From positions 434,001 to 498,000 of the forward strand of contig OX637798.1 of assembly GCA_951802425.1 (NCBI GenBank): 64,000 nt of DNA. Direction: 5' to 3'. The number at the start of each line of letters is the position of its first letter. The stretch's first letter is position 1. A model generated the notes under the pieces. The model was not told the origin of the DNA. It worked only from the letters and a program-made list of their open reading frames with translations, and ran no database searches. Made by a program: the position numbers and the translations under genes. Positions 31,480-41,450 of this stretch are shown here, piece by piece. Origin of the DNA: Clavaria fumosa. Taxonomy: Eukaryota > Basidiomycota > Agaricomycetes > Agaricales > Clavariaceae.

Positions 31480-31985
31480 CTGGAGGAGAGAGGGAGGGGG
31501 AGGAGAGAGGGAGGGAGGAGAGGGAGGAGAGGGAGGAGAGTGAGAGGGAGGAGAGTGAGAGAGAGGAGACGGAGAAGTGCCGCCGCACTCACCATCGCCC
31601 TGTAGATTAAAAAAATGAAAAGAATCATGGAAAAAAGGGAGAGGGCGCACCTGGTGGCCCCTCGCTGAGGGTGCCGCCGCTGCCGTGGTTGTCACTGAAG
31701 GAGAGGGAGAGGGAGAGGGAGGAGGTGCCGCCGCCGCCGCCGTCATCGCTGGAGGAGAGAGAGAGGGTGAGGGTACCGCCGCCGTCATCGTCATCACTGG
31801 AGGAGGGTGAGGGTGAGGGTGCTGCCGCCGTCGTCGTCATCGCTGGAGGTGAGGGTGAGGGTGCTGTCGCCGCTGTCGTCGTTGCTGTGGATGGGAGAAA
31901 GGGAGGAGAGAGGGTGAGGGTGCCGTCGCCGCTGTCGTCGTTGCTGGGGATGGGAGAAAGGGAGGAGAGAGGGTGATGGTGGGAG
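31480..31985. repeat. GA-rich tract and further tandem repeats beside the satellite
   Basis: A purine run of ggaggagagggaggagag type fills about 31,482-31,582. From about 31,690 units of ggagaGAGGGTGAGGGTGCCGTCGCCG...TCGTCGTTGCTG type repeat, with two close copies of 'gatgggagaaagggaggagagagggtga' at about 31,890 and 31,950. No gene. Confidence 0.75.
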
Positions 31986-32004
31986 GCAGAGAGAACGACA
32001 AGTT

Positions 32005-32180
32005 CAACACAGAGCATGTGACGACTTTCTGGGACGGCAATTCCCACCATGCCACAAGTACAGCAAGCTTACCAAATCAGTGACCCACAAATGCTCTGGC
32101 CCATTTCTCAGTCAATTCTCAAGCAATTCTCAAGATTTTTTTTTTTCATAAGACACTACTTGATCTGTAGATTAATGTGG
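32005..32180 (+). mobile_element. 5' fragment of the terminal-inverted-repeat family seen at 61,961
   Basis: 'gactttctgggacggcaattcccac' and, about 70 bp on, 'tcagtgacccac...ctcagtcaattct' align with 61,959-62,085 of the 1-kb element. The rest to 32,591 is AT-rich and carries nothing I can identify. Confidence 0.5.
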
Positions 32181-32591
32181 ATATGTCAAAAAAAATAATT
32201 GATATTTTCTGTACTAATTTACCAAAATAAATGGGTACCTAGCTTTATCCAAGCTTTGAACACCTTTTTGGAGCAATCTTTTGGAAGAGATCATATTCAT
32301 CCAAACTATCATGATTGATTTGATGTGTATAAATATATTACTGTCAAGTTGCCATCCAAGCCCCAAGCTGATGAACAATTATATCAGATTCATGGAATGC
32401 CTGGCCATTCTAATGGACCATGCAAGCCAGCAACTCCACCATGCTTTGACACTACCTTGATCATTGAAAACAAATCACAGTGGAAAGAGGATGGATTAAA
32501 AGGTTAGTCTAAGGCTATCAATTGTCTACAATTTGATGTCAACTTCAACTAGGTCTTCATGTAGCAAGATTTTTGATCTTCCAAAGCATCT

Positions 32592-32770
32592 CATCAGCAA
32601 AACAGCTCAGCTGAGTTGTCAGTATACTGTACCATTCCATTCAATTGACCTGTCATGCATCATGCACCTCCCCAAATTGGCCAAAAATCACACTGGTCAC
32701 ACATCATTTGAGGAATTGGTCAATTTGTAAGGTGAAATTCCCTTTTTGGGTGACAGTTACCTAATATATA
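32592..32770 (-). mobile_element. Right half of the split DNA transposon
   Basis: It begins catcagcaaaacagctcagctgag and contains tactgtaccattccattcaattgacc, matching the left half at 14,557-14,783 but in direct, not inverted, orientation. It ends in ATATA against the E2 3' LTR, the complement of the TATAT that precedes E1. Confidence 0.75.
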
Positions 32771-33061
32771 TATCAGACTGGGTCTCACACAACTTAAGCG
32801 TAAGGTCATGACGACAATACTAAGATAAGGGGAAAAGAGTACAAAAAAGGAAAAGCGAAAGTACTTATAGCGAACGCTTCGGCACTTGCCGGCGTTCCCA
32901 CGCTCGGACCCTCGGATCACGTGATGCGCCCAGGCACCAGGTCATGTGATCTTACATGATTACATAATCCAACCCAGCCACAGGTCATGTGACCTTCCAA
33001 CAACCCTCCCCAGTTTCTCCACAACTGCACTTTGGGATGGCTTACATAAGTGATCCTAACA
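32771..33061 (-). repeat. E2 3' LTR
   Basis: 291 bp. It carries gggttgg and cctggtgcc variants shared with the 3' LTR of E1. Confidence 0.93.
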
Positions 33062-33085
33062 TCACCCCCCTCTTAAGGCTGGGCG

Positions 33086-36000
33086 TCCCGACCAGCTAGC
33101 TTGGCCTTGTCAGGGTGAGCAAGGAAGAAGTCCCGGAGAAGCAGTGCCACATTGGTGAGGTTCCGTCATGGCTCCCAAGTGTTCTCCTCTACATGGTATC
33201 CCAACCACTTCACCAGGTATCTCACTCCACACCCCACCTTCTTAACATCAAGGATCGCCTCCACATCATACTCCAGGTGGTCATCATCAATCGTAGGGGG
33301 CGGAGGGGGAGGCAGGTTCTGGGAAGGGAAGGAAGGGGGGTGGTATGGTGTCAACAGCAACTCATTGAAGACCCGATGGATGCGCCAGGCCCGAGGGAGC
33401 TTGAGGCGATACCCAGCAGGTCCCACCTTCTCCTCAACTGCAAAGGGGCCTGCTCTCTTGTTGTCAAGCTTTTTACAGGGCCGGTCCATCTTCAAGTTTC
33501 TAGTATCCAGCCAGACCAGATCTCCCTCAGAGTACTCCCGACTTGGGCATTTCCCCTTATCGTAGCTCTTCTTCATCGCTGCCACTGCTTTCTCCATTGC
33601 CTCCTTGGCTGCTCTTCGGGACTCCGTGAGCTTAGCCATCCACTCGTCCGCTGCCGGGTTCACCTCAGAAGGTGGCCAGAGCCCCCCATTCCATGGGTGT
33701 CATCCATAATCGAGGAAGAAAGGTGTCTGTCCTGTTGCTGAGTGCTCACGATTATTAAGAGCAAACTCCGCAGTGGACAACCATTCAGCCCAGTCATCCT
33801 GGAGATGGTCCACATAAGCCCGGAGATAGATCTCCATCTCCTGGTTCGCCCGTTCTGTCTGTCCATCAGTCTGCAGATGAAAGGCAGTACTTGGATTTGC
33901 CTTTACCCGGATCATGGAGTAGAACTCCTTCATGAAGCGGGACACGAACTGGGACCCCCAGTCACTCACAACCTTGTGAGGGACTCCATGGTCACGAAAC
34001 ACTCGATCCCGGAGGAGACGCACCGCTCCAAGTCCTGTGAGGTCGAGCCCGATCGCTTCGAGCAGTGTCCGTTTCATGAATTTGTCGACAATAACAAGGA
34101 TGGCATTATGTCCACAGGAGAGGGGGAGGGGACCGACTATGTCCCATGAGATCACCGACCAGGGACCATCGGGCACCAGATGGGGGTGCAGTGGGGCAGC
34201 ACGCTTGGTACGGTCGGGCTTCGTCCGCTGGCATGTCTCACACCCCTGGGCATACCGATCCGCATCTTTTACCATGTCCGGCCACCAATAACCCTTCACT
34301 AGTGCTGCTCTCAACTTCCGGGGCCCAGGGTGTCCAGCAGCGGGGAGGTCATGCTCAAACTTGAGAACGGCCTCACGAGCTCCTAGGGGGACCCAGGTGA
34401 CTATCCCCTTTTGCCAGAGTCCAGCACGATCTCGTGTCCACTCATCATCAAGCTCCTCCGGCTTCTGTATGTGTACCGCGCTATTTTTCTGGAGTAGCAT
34501 CTCCATTTCCGATGTGAATGACACATGGACTTCCATTTCCAGGAAAACCTGCACTGGTGCATCCTCCTCCACCATCTCTCCATAGTCTGGTCTCCAGGAG
34601 AGTGCATCTGCCTTTGTGTTCGACTTGCCAGTGCGATACTTTATCTCAAAGTCAAAGCACTGGAGCTCTCCAACCCAACAAACCTGCCTCGGCTTCAACT
34701 TCTGGGGCTTCCGGAAGTACTGGAGGTTTGCATGGTCCGTCCAGATCTCAATCATCTCCTCTGCTCCAATGAGGTATGCTTGCCACTCGCGAAGTGCCCG
34801 AATCACAGCCAAGAACTCCTTGTTGTACACATCGTAGTTCTTCTCAGCTGCAGTGAGGGCCTTGGAGATATAGTCAACAACTCTCCAGGTTCCATCTGTC
34901 TGCTGCTGCGAGAGCACTCCACCAGTTGCCAGGTTGCTTGCATCTGTCTCTACCTTCCATCTCCCTTTGTCCTGAGGCAGAGCCAAGACCGGGGCTGATA
35001 TGAGTGCCTGGCGGAGATCTTGGAAGGCTGCTTCCTCCTCCTCCTCCCATTTCCACGGAACATTCCCAGTCAGCCGGAAGAGTGGCTTTGCCCAGGCAGA
35101 AAGATTCGGGATGTGCCGGCAGAGGTAGTTCAGCATCCCATTGAACCTCTGGACATCCTTCACATTCTTAGGACATGGCCAATCTCAGACTGCCGCACCC
35201 TTGGCCGGATCATGCTCTAGTCTGTTGTGGGAGATCTTCATCCCCAGGAAGATGATCTCACTCTTCTCAAACTCGCATTTACTGAGTTTGAGACACAACC
35301 CATTCTCTCCAAACTTCCTCAAGACCCGATCCATCCAGTACTGGTGTGTAGCCAAGTCCTCTGCAAACACAATGACATCATCCACATAGGCCCTCACATG
35401 TCCTCCTGCAATCTCCTCCCTCAACACATGATTCATGAAGCGTTGGAAGGTGGCAGGGGCATTCTGCAGTCCAAACCACATGACAGCTGGTTCGAAGAGT
35501 CCACGGGGTGTCAGGAAGGCACAGCGGTGCTGGTGCTCGGGCCAGACCTGCATAGATGGGAAACCTCCCTTTGCATCAATCTTAGAGTAGATCGACGCTC
35601 CTTTAAGCACATCCACTGTGTCTCGGATGCGGGGGAGGGGGTACTTGTCCTTGATCAGGTGTGCATTCAGCCTTGAGTAGTCGATGATTGGCCGCAGTTT
35701 GTCCTTCTCATGTTTGAAGAAGAAGGGGCTGGCATACGGGGATTTCGAGGGCCGGATTCGTCCAGAAGCAAGCTGCTCATCCACCCAACGGTTCATCTCC
35801 ACCATCTCCTGCTGTGTCAAAGAATACAGCTTGGAGGAGAGGTGCTCAGGGTCCTTTTTGAACTCGATCTTAATATTGAAGTCTGGTCGGGAGCAGGGAA
35901 GTTCATCCCACTTTGCTTCACTAAACACCAAAGGGTAGTGGCTGGGCCAATCGGGGGTAGGGCCAGAGTTGGGAAAACGGGTGTCCAGAATACTCGTGGA

Positions 36001-36678
36001 TGTGAGGGTACTCGTTTTCAGGGGTGCAGGGGCTCGAGGGGATGGGGAACACTGTGGGGGGCAGCGGGTAAGGCTCAGCTCTGCCTTCTGCCAGTCGATA
36101 TCCGGGTTATGCCACTTGAGCCAGTCATGCCCAAGGATGACCTTGTGGGACTGGGTCTTTCCCAGCAGAAAGTGGATCCGCTCCTGGTGGTCACCAACTC
36201 TCACCAGCACCTCTATCCCATACCGGACCTTTCCATTCCTGTTCTGCGTCCCATCCACATTATACATGGTGATTGGGTTCAGCAGGAGAGATGGCTCCAG
36301 TCCCACTCCTTTCGCCCACTCCAAATCCATGAAGCAGTTGGTGCACCCTGAGTCAACAAGGGCCTTCATTGTGGTCCCTTTGCCAGTGCTGAAAGCCTCC
36401 AAGTGCACCTGGATGGCTAGCTCTCGTGGCACATGTTTCCGCACTTCTGGCTGCACTCTGGTTAGGTGCTCTGCCAGTCTCACTTCCTCCTTCACCTCAG
36501 CCCCAATTCGGGTATGTCTCTGCTGCAAGATGGTATATTGGGGTATACTTGCAGCAGGCACAGGGACGGAAAGGGGGCTGGCACACTTCTTCTCCCCAGT
36601 GGGAGTCCTCCTCTCTCTCTCACACAGCTCTATGCAGGCTCGGAGCCATGCAATCTCTTTCTCATATCCCTCCGCCAT
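33086..36678 (-). pseudogene. E2 Pol, TGA-interrupted
   Basis: Frames 36,678-35,185, 35,163-33,700 and 33,663-33,166 are one Pol broken by TGA only. Retropepsin LVDSGCTNCFMDLEWA, RT YVDDVIVF, RNase H VETDASNLATGG, integrase CETCQRTK...WDIVGPLPLS and a chromodomain ending TWEP are all visible. The stops at 35,185-35,187 and 33,700-33,702 coincide with stops in E1. The one at 33,166-33,168 is private: E1 has CGA (Arg) at that codon. Confidence 0.92.
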
Positions 36679-37521
36679 TTGGGGGGCACATGGTGCTGCC
36701 TGGGTTTGGGCCCTTGGGACCTGCAGACGTGTATCAGGCAGGGGGCAGAAATGGACAGCATGGCCAGTCTGGTGGCATCAGAAACAACGTCTCTCATCAG
36801 CAGGGGCCCATCCTCAGGCCATGGCCACATCCGGAGTACACAGCAGAGGGGTCACAAGAGGTCGCGAAATGGTCACGGCAGGTCACGGTAGGGTTGCGGT
36901 GGGTTGCGTGGGGGTTGCAATGGGTTGCGGTGTCCGTTCCATGACTATCGTGTCAAATCGCCTTTGCTGCGCATCCAGTCTTTCTGCCAGCACTTTCCAT
37001 TCTCCATAAGTCTCTGGCATTGGGGAGACACCATAGATCCTCTCCACCAACCTCCTACTCAAGTTCAACTCCAGCCAATGGACCAGGATTCCTGAGTCCT
37101 TTTCTGCACTCAACTCCGCCCGTCAGAACAGCATCTCGAATCTCGCAAAGAACTCTGGTGCCGTCATGGCACCCTGTTTCAACCCTGCAATATCGGCAAG
37201 GGCAGTTGCACGGTTGTTCGGGTCATCAAACGCCCACTTCGTCTCCTCCACAAACTCCACCCAGGTTCCGGCCTCGCCACTACCCAGGATCTCTTCCACT
37301 TTCATATTCGCCCATTCAGCAGTGAATCCATCTCCAGTAATTTTGCTCAAAGCAAAGAGGACCTTCACCAGGTCCGTAGCATAGGTAGTTGGGTTCGCCA
37401 TAAACAAGAGGCGAAGTGATCAGAGGAACGTACGGAAGTTCCTTTTCTGCCCATCAAAGGGGGCAACAGATAGGTCAAGCCTCATAGGTTGGGCTACAGG
37501 CGGGGCGACATGGTCTGCCAT
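36679..37521 (-). pseudogene. E2 Gag, TGA-interrupted
   Basis: ATG at 37,521 starts MADHVAPPVAQPMRLDLSVAPF. A TGA near 37,425 replaces the CAA of E1 (FLQSL), and another at about 37,123 is shared with E1. The zinc knuckle reads CF-stop-CHQTGHAVHFC with the same TGA as E1. Confidence 0.85.
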
Positions 37522-38095
37522 CACAGGCCCTGGATACTGTAAATAAAGTTCTGGGCCTTGGGCACTCAGGATTTCTTCGATCTCTTAACAGTCCTGTCCT
37601 CTTAGGCTGCTCTTCTGTGTACTTATGTACCTATAGAACTCTTATTCTATGAAACTTTTGTTAACGTGGGGCCTGAATGGTGTCCCAGGTGGTTGCTCCA
37701 CAACTCCTAATGAGTTGCCCGTGCGCCCTTCTGACAATGGTCACAGAGCAAGGGCCCTGTCCACTGGACCAGGAAACTACAGAAAGACTATGTAGGGGCC
37801 TTTCCTTGCCCTGTACACTACACAATTCACTGGTATGTAGCTGTAAAACAAAGTTCCGGGCCTTGGGCACTTGGTATCACTTGGGGAGGGTCACAGTTGA
37901 CTTCCTCCTGGTCTGGTCATGTGTATCTACACACAGTAAAAATTTCGTGCAGTTCTGTTACACACCGCGGGCAGGGTAAAGGAGAAGAGGATGATAGGGG
38001 CTGAGCTGTGACAACGTGTCACAGTTTGAAATTAAGGGTCCAGGCTAGCCGGGTTAGGACACAGGGCTAGGGCAGACAGGCAGATCTTAGTATTA

Positions 38096-38386
38096 TATCA
38101 GACTGGGTCTCACACAACTTAAGCGTAAGGTCATGACGACAATACTAAGATAAGGGGAAAAGAGTACAAAAAAGGAAAAGCGAAAGTACTTATAGTGAAC
38201 GCTTTGGCACTTGCCGGCGTTCCCACGCTCGGACCCTCGGATCACGTGATGCGCCCAGGCCCCAGGTCATGTGATCTTACATGATTACATAATCCGACCC
38301 AGCCACAGGTCATGTGACCTTCCAACAACCCTCCCCAGTTTCTCCACAACTGCACCTTGGGATGGCTTACATAAGCGATCCTAACA
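38096..38386 (-). repeat. E2 5' LTR
   Basis: 291 bp with gggtcgg and cctggggcc variants (read in sense), like the 5' LTR of E1. Confidence 0.93.
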
Positions 38387-38600
38387 ATGATTCCATGTGG
38401 ATCACTCGTTCGGAGTGCAGCGGATTGCCGAGCTTCTCCCACACATCCCGCCGCATTGCTACAATAGAGCTACCCTGGTCGAGAAGGCACTCCGCAGCGA
38501 TTCAACTGTCCAATATGCCTTCAACGATGCGGAGCAGAGTGGCATCGACTGCCACTACAAGATCTGAGGTGTCTGGAGCCATAACATTCATGTAGAGCGT
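38387..38600 (-). pseudogene. Retropepsin-like fragment, first half
   Basis: Minus-strand reading gives MNVMAPDTSDLVVAVDATLL, a TGA, then LLDQGSSIVAMRRDVWEKL and PLRSERVIHMES. DQGSSIV is in the position of the catalytic D-x-G motif of aspartic proteases from fungal retroelements. Translation continues in frame at 20,410 if E2 and one copy of ATCAT are removed and the inversion is undone. Confidence 0.6.
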
Positions 38601-39176
38601 GAGGATCTCCCTGTAGTTATAGTTATGTATATGCTTATTTAACCAGGTTGTGACCCATGACCAGTCATCTTTGCAACCTTACCTATGCCTTCCTAACCCC
38701 TCACAACCTTAGTAGAACACATGCCTAGTCACTATACAACTAAACATACCCCGTACTACTATAGCTCTGTTGCTTGGAGACCTCTGTACCTTTCCTAATT
38801 AGTTCTACTCTCTCTATGCATGTATATAAGTCTCACATGTACATACAGTACTGTAGACTTGATATTGATGCACTTTGGTTTAAGCTTGAGCTTGGGACCA
38901 TAGTGATTGATAGGTCTTGTCTCACTTGTGACCTCAACAACACCAAGACACACTCTACTTCCTTCTAACTCATCCTCCATGCTCATATAAACTTGCACAC
39001 CTAAGTATTTTCCTTCATTTGTCTTGGTACTGATCCCTCGAACCCCACAGGGACTCCCATTGGTTGGCAAAGTCATTGCCTTCACCAACATATCTCTCGA
39101 CACTGTCGCAACCACTTGTGACCCTCTCAACAATATCTATTTCTCCCAACTCATCTGTTTCTCTTTCTACACTTCA
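38601..39176 (+). repeat. Dispersed repeat, copy C (truncated, CpG-depleted)
   Basis: 'gaggatctccctgtagttatagttatgtatatgcttatttaac' and what follows to 'tttctacacttcatctggg' align with copy B from about 22,147 onward. CpGs are mostly lost. Confidence 0.75.
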
Positions 39177-41450
39177 TCTGGGAAGCTTATGAGTGGCCCA
39201 CAAGGTCATGGGAAGCATACAGACAGCCTGAGGCGGCAATATTTACTGAGACAACTGCTGAACACTGCTACAAACACCAGTATAGGACACCTACGGTTAA
39301 CCAGCCTAACTAGCTGGTGGTGCAGGGCCTCAGTGTCATTGCAAATTAGGCAGTGTTTGTTGGTCAGGTGGGTGGCACAGTGTGCAAATGGGAATCCTTG
39401 GTGTGCCTGGTCTGCACAGCTGGCTGAAAAAGAAAATATAGGTGTGCTTATCCACATTCTCTCCATACCTCCTCATACATTTTTGTCCAGATCCTGAAAA
39501 TCCAACCTCTCTGATCAAACGTCAAGAAGCCTATCACCACAAATATGATGCAATGTCCAAGGAAGAAAAAGCAAGTCTGTGCTCACCTAATCTCCACTGC
39601 ATAACAAAATATATGTGACCTGGTCAATAGCATTCGAGACATTGGGGCAGAGAAAGCTGAGACAGAACCTAACACGTATCGAGGAAATGGAAAGAAAATC
39701 AGAAGTCAGAATCTATTTTTTTAAAAAAAAAGAGAGGCGTACCCTCTACTGCGAACGTCCACTTTTCGAGTGATCGAACAGAGCAGAGCCAAATTTATGG
39801 CCTAGGGATCGCGTGTCTGAGGAATGCCAGAACAACAAAGGTATACCAGGCCCACTCTGAGACTTTTTGGTGGCAGCAATTTACAGCGGATATAGATGTA
39901 TGAGTATGCCAGTGTAATAGCTTTGCTGGCTGGTAATGCGATGTGCAGTAAGTACATAGGGGGAGGTGGCAAAGAAGGGGGCATTGAATGCGCGGTTTGA
40001 TCACGCTCCCTGTCGGCATCCTTGATTCGCAGTGTTGGTGCAAAAAAAGAAGTAAATAACATGACCCGGTTCAAGTGTGAGACGGAGAGGTGGAAAAATC
40101 GAGTGGGCAAGCTTCATTAACCGATACGTGCTGCAACATCCATTTCTCCTGTTCGCGAGGCCCGCGACGTTTGCCCAAGCGCCTGTTTCAGATATAATAG
40201 AGGTGGAAACAAGAAGCATCTACGATCACGTCAAGCATACCCTGACAGATAAGTGATGGCACCGACGCAACTGCATGAGATCTGCCAATTGGAGGGTGCG
40301 CATGTCCACTGGAGGACGAGGGGCCGGGAAGTACACGGTTCGTCTAGGCACGAACGACCCAGGCTCACCAGCGAGACAGACACAAGTCGGGTCTCCTGTG
40401 TCAAGGCGATGCGTGATTGGCAAGTAGAATCACAGTTTCGAAACATGAAATGCAGAAGATGAGAAAGAATGTTAGCAGCATTGATTATTTCTTCGCGCGT
40501 CAGGGGAGTTGAACAATACACAAGGTGTCCAGTCCTCGTGACGTTGAAGCACCAGGAGGTGTGGTTACTATGGCCATGATTGACAAAACACGGGCAGAAA
40601 GCGGAGAGACCTCATCCGCTGACGCATGTTCGCTGCTGTCAGAGCGCCGTCGCTGCTTGCAGGTGGGACTGGCCTTTTGTATTACGTTTCATGTCCTCGA
40701 CTGGCGTCCAACTAATCCCACCTATTCGGCAAGGAAGTAGCGAGGACTAAGCTTTGCACCCTGCTTGTGATATGCTTCGGCTATGGCTCTTCCTTCGCCA
40801 ATGCACGTCTCATGATTGAGTATGCCCAGACCTTGTGGCGCGGTATTGTTGCAACCGCTGCAAAAACAAACGTTAATGAAACAGCAAGGAACGAGCGCAG
40901 AGAATTGAGAGACATACCCGTATGCAAGGTTGCAGATGGAATGGTGGGAGGGTTTGATGGAGCGCCGATGTTGGGGGTAACATGGTGGTCGTCGCCGCCA
41001 TCCCACATGACGATGGCGATGATAAGGCGCCACTGACGATCAGCAGAGATGAGATGAATTGGTTACGACGGACGTTGATCCGAACGATGTGCCCGCTGAC
41101 CGCGACGTGGGCCGAGTCGAGGTTTGTTAGGATGAATGGAAGAGCACCGCACTTGTGTAACACCAATCACTGCAATCTCATCCGTGCCAAATATCGGGTC
41201 AACTGAAGCAGGCCATATCTCTCTCTTCCTCTCAAGGCCTCGCTCGTCGTCGTGCCCAACGTCGACCGCTACCGTCTTCTTCACCGTTCTCAACGCCCAC
41301 CTCGACCCCTTTATCAACATTTGACCCTTTTCTAGACTCTGTCGCAGCCGCCATTTCAATTACAGTATATTTTAAAAACGCTCTCACGCCGTTCTCTGCG
41401 CTCCCGTCCCTTGCAGCCCTGACCCAACTTCCCTGCGCCCATCCAGCGCC
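39177..41450. other. Long spacer upstream of the Cla4-like gene
   Basis: I see no recognisable gene in 2.3 kb. Several short ORFs occur on both strands. One at 39,466-39,206 (-) has HCLICNDTEALHHQLVRLV but lacks any support. An A/T run lies at about 39,715-39,735. The last few hundred bases must hold the promoter and leader of the kinase gene. Confidence 0.5.

Larger units (their letters stand above)
32771..38386 (-). mobile_element. Gypsy/chromovirus LTR retrotransposon E2, defective, inverted copy of E1
   Basis: 5.6 kb on the minus strand with 291-bp LTRs at 38,096-38,386 (5') and 32,771-33,061 (3'). Left flank is ATATA and right flank ATGAT, which do not match each other but complement those of E1. 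It has the same domain order as E1 and shares several of its TGA interruptions, plus private ones. Confidence 0.95.

Noticed and set aside
30200..31588. Long ORFs on both strands (up to about 460 codons) in the CCG/TTG region
   Set aside because: Compositional artefact of a triplet satellite. The predicted proteins are Gly/Asn/Ala, Pro/Leu or Arg/Cys monotony and no domain is visible.
14784..38386. TGA codons in E1/E2 as programmed stop readthrough
   Set aside because: Private TGAs differ between copies and pair with CGA or CAA, so decay explains them better; readthrough is not needed.
39206..39466. Cysteine/histidine-rich minus-strand ORF (HCLICNDTEALHHQLV)
   Set aside because: Too short, no start context and no recognisable zinc-finger spacing.
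40231..41206. Several overlapping ORFs upstream of the kinase gene
   Set aside because: None shows a domain, codon bias or splice structure; they overlap one another on both strands.
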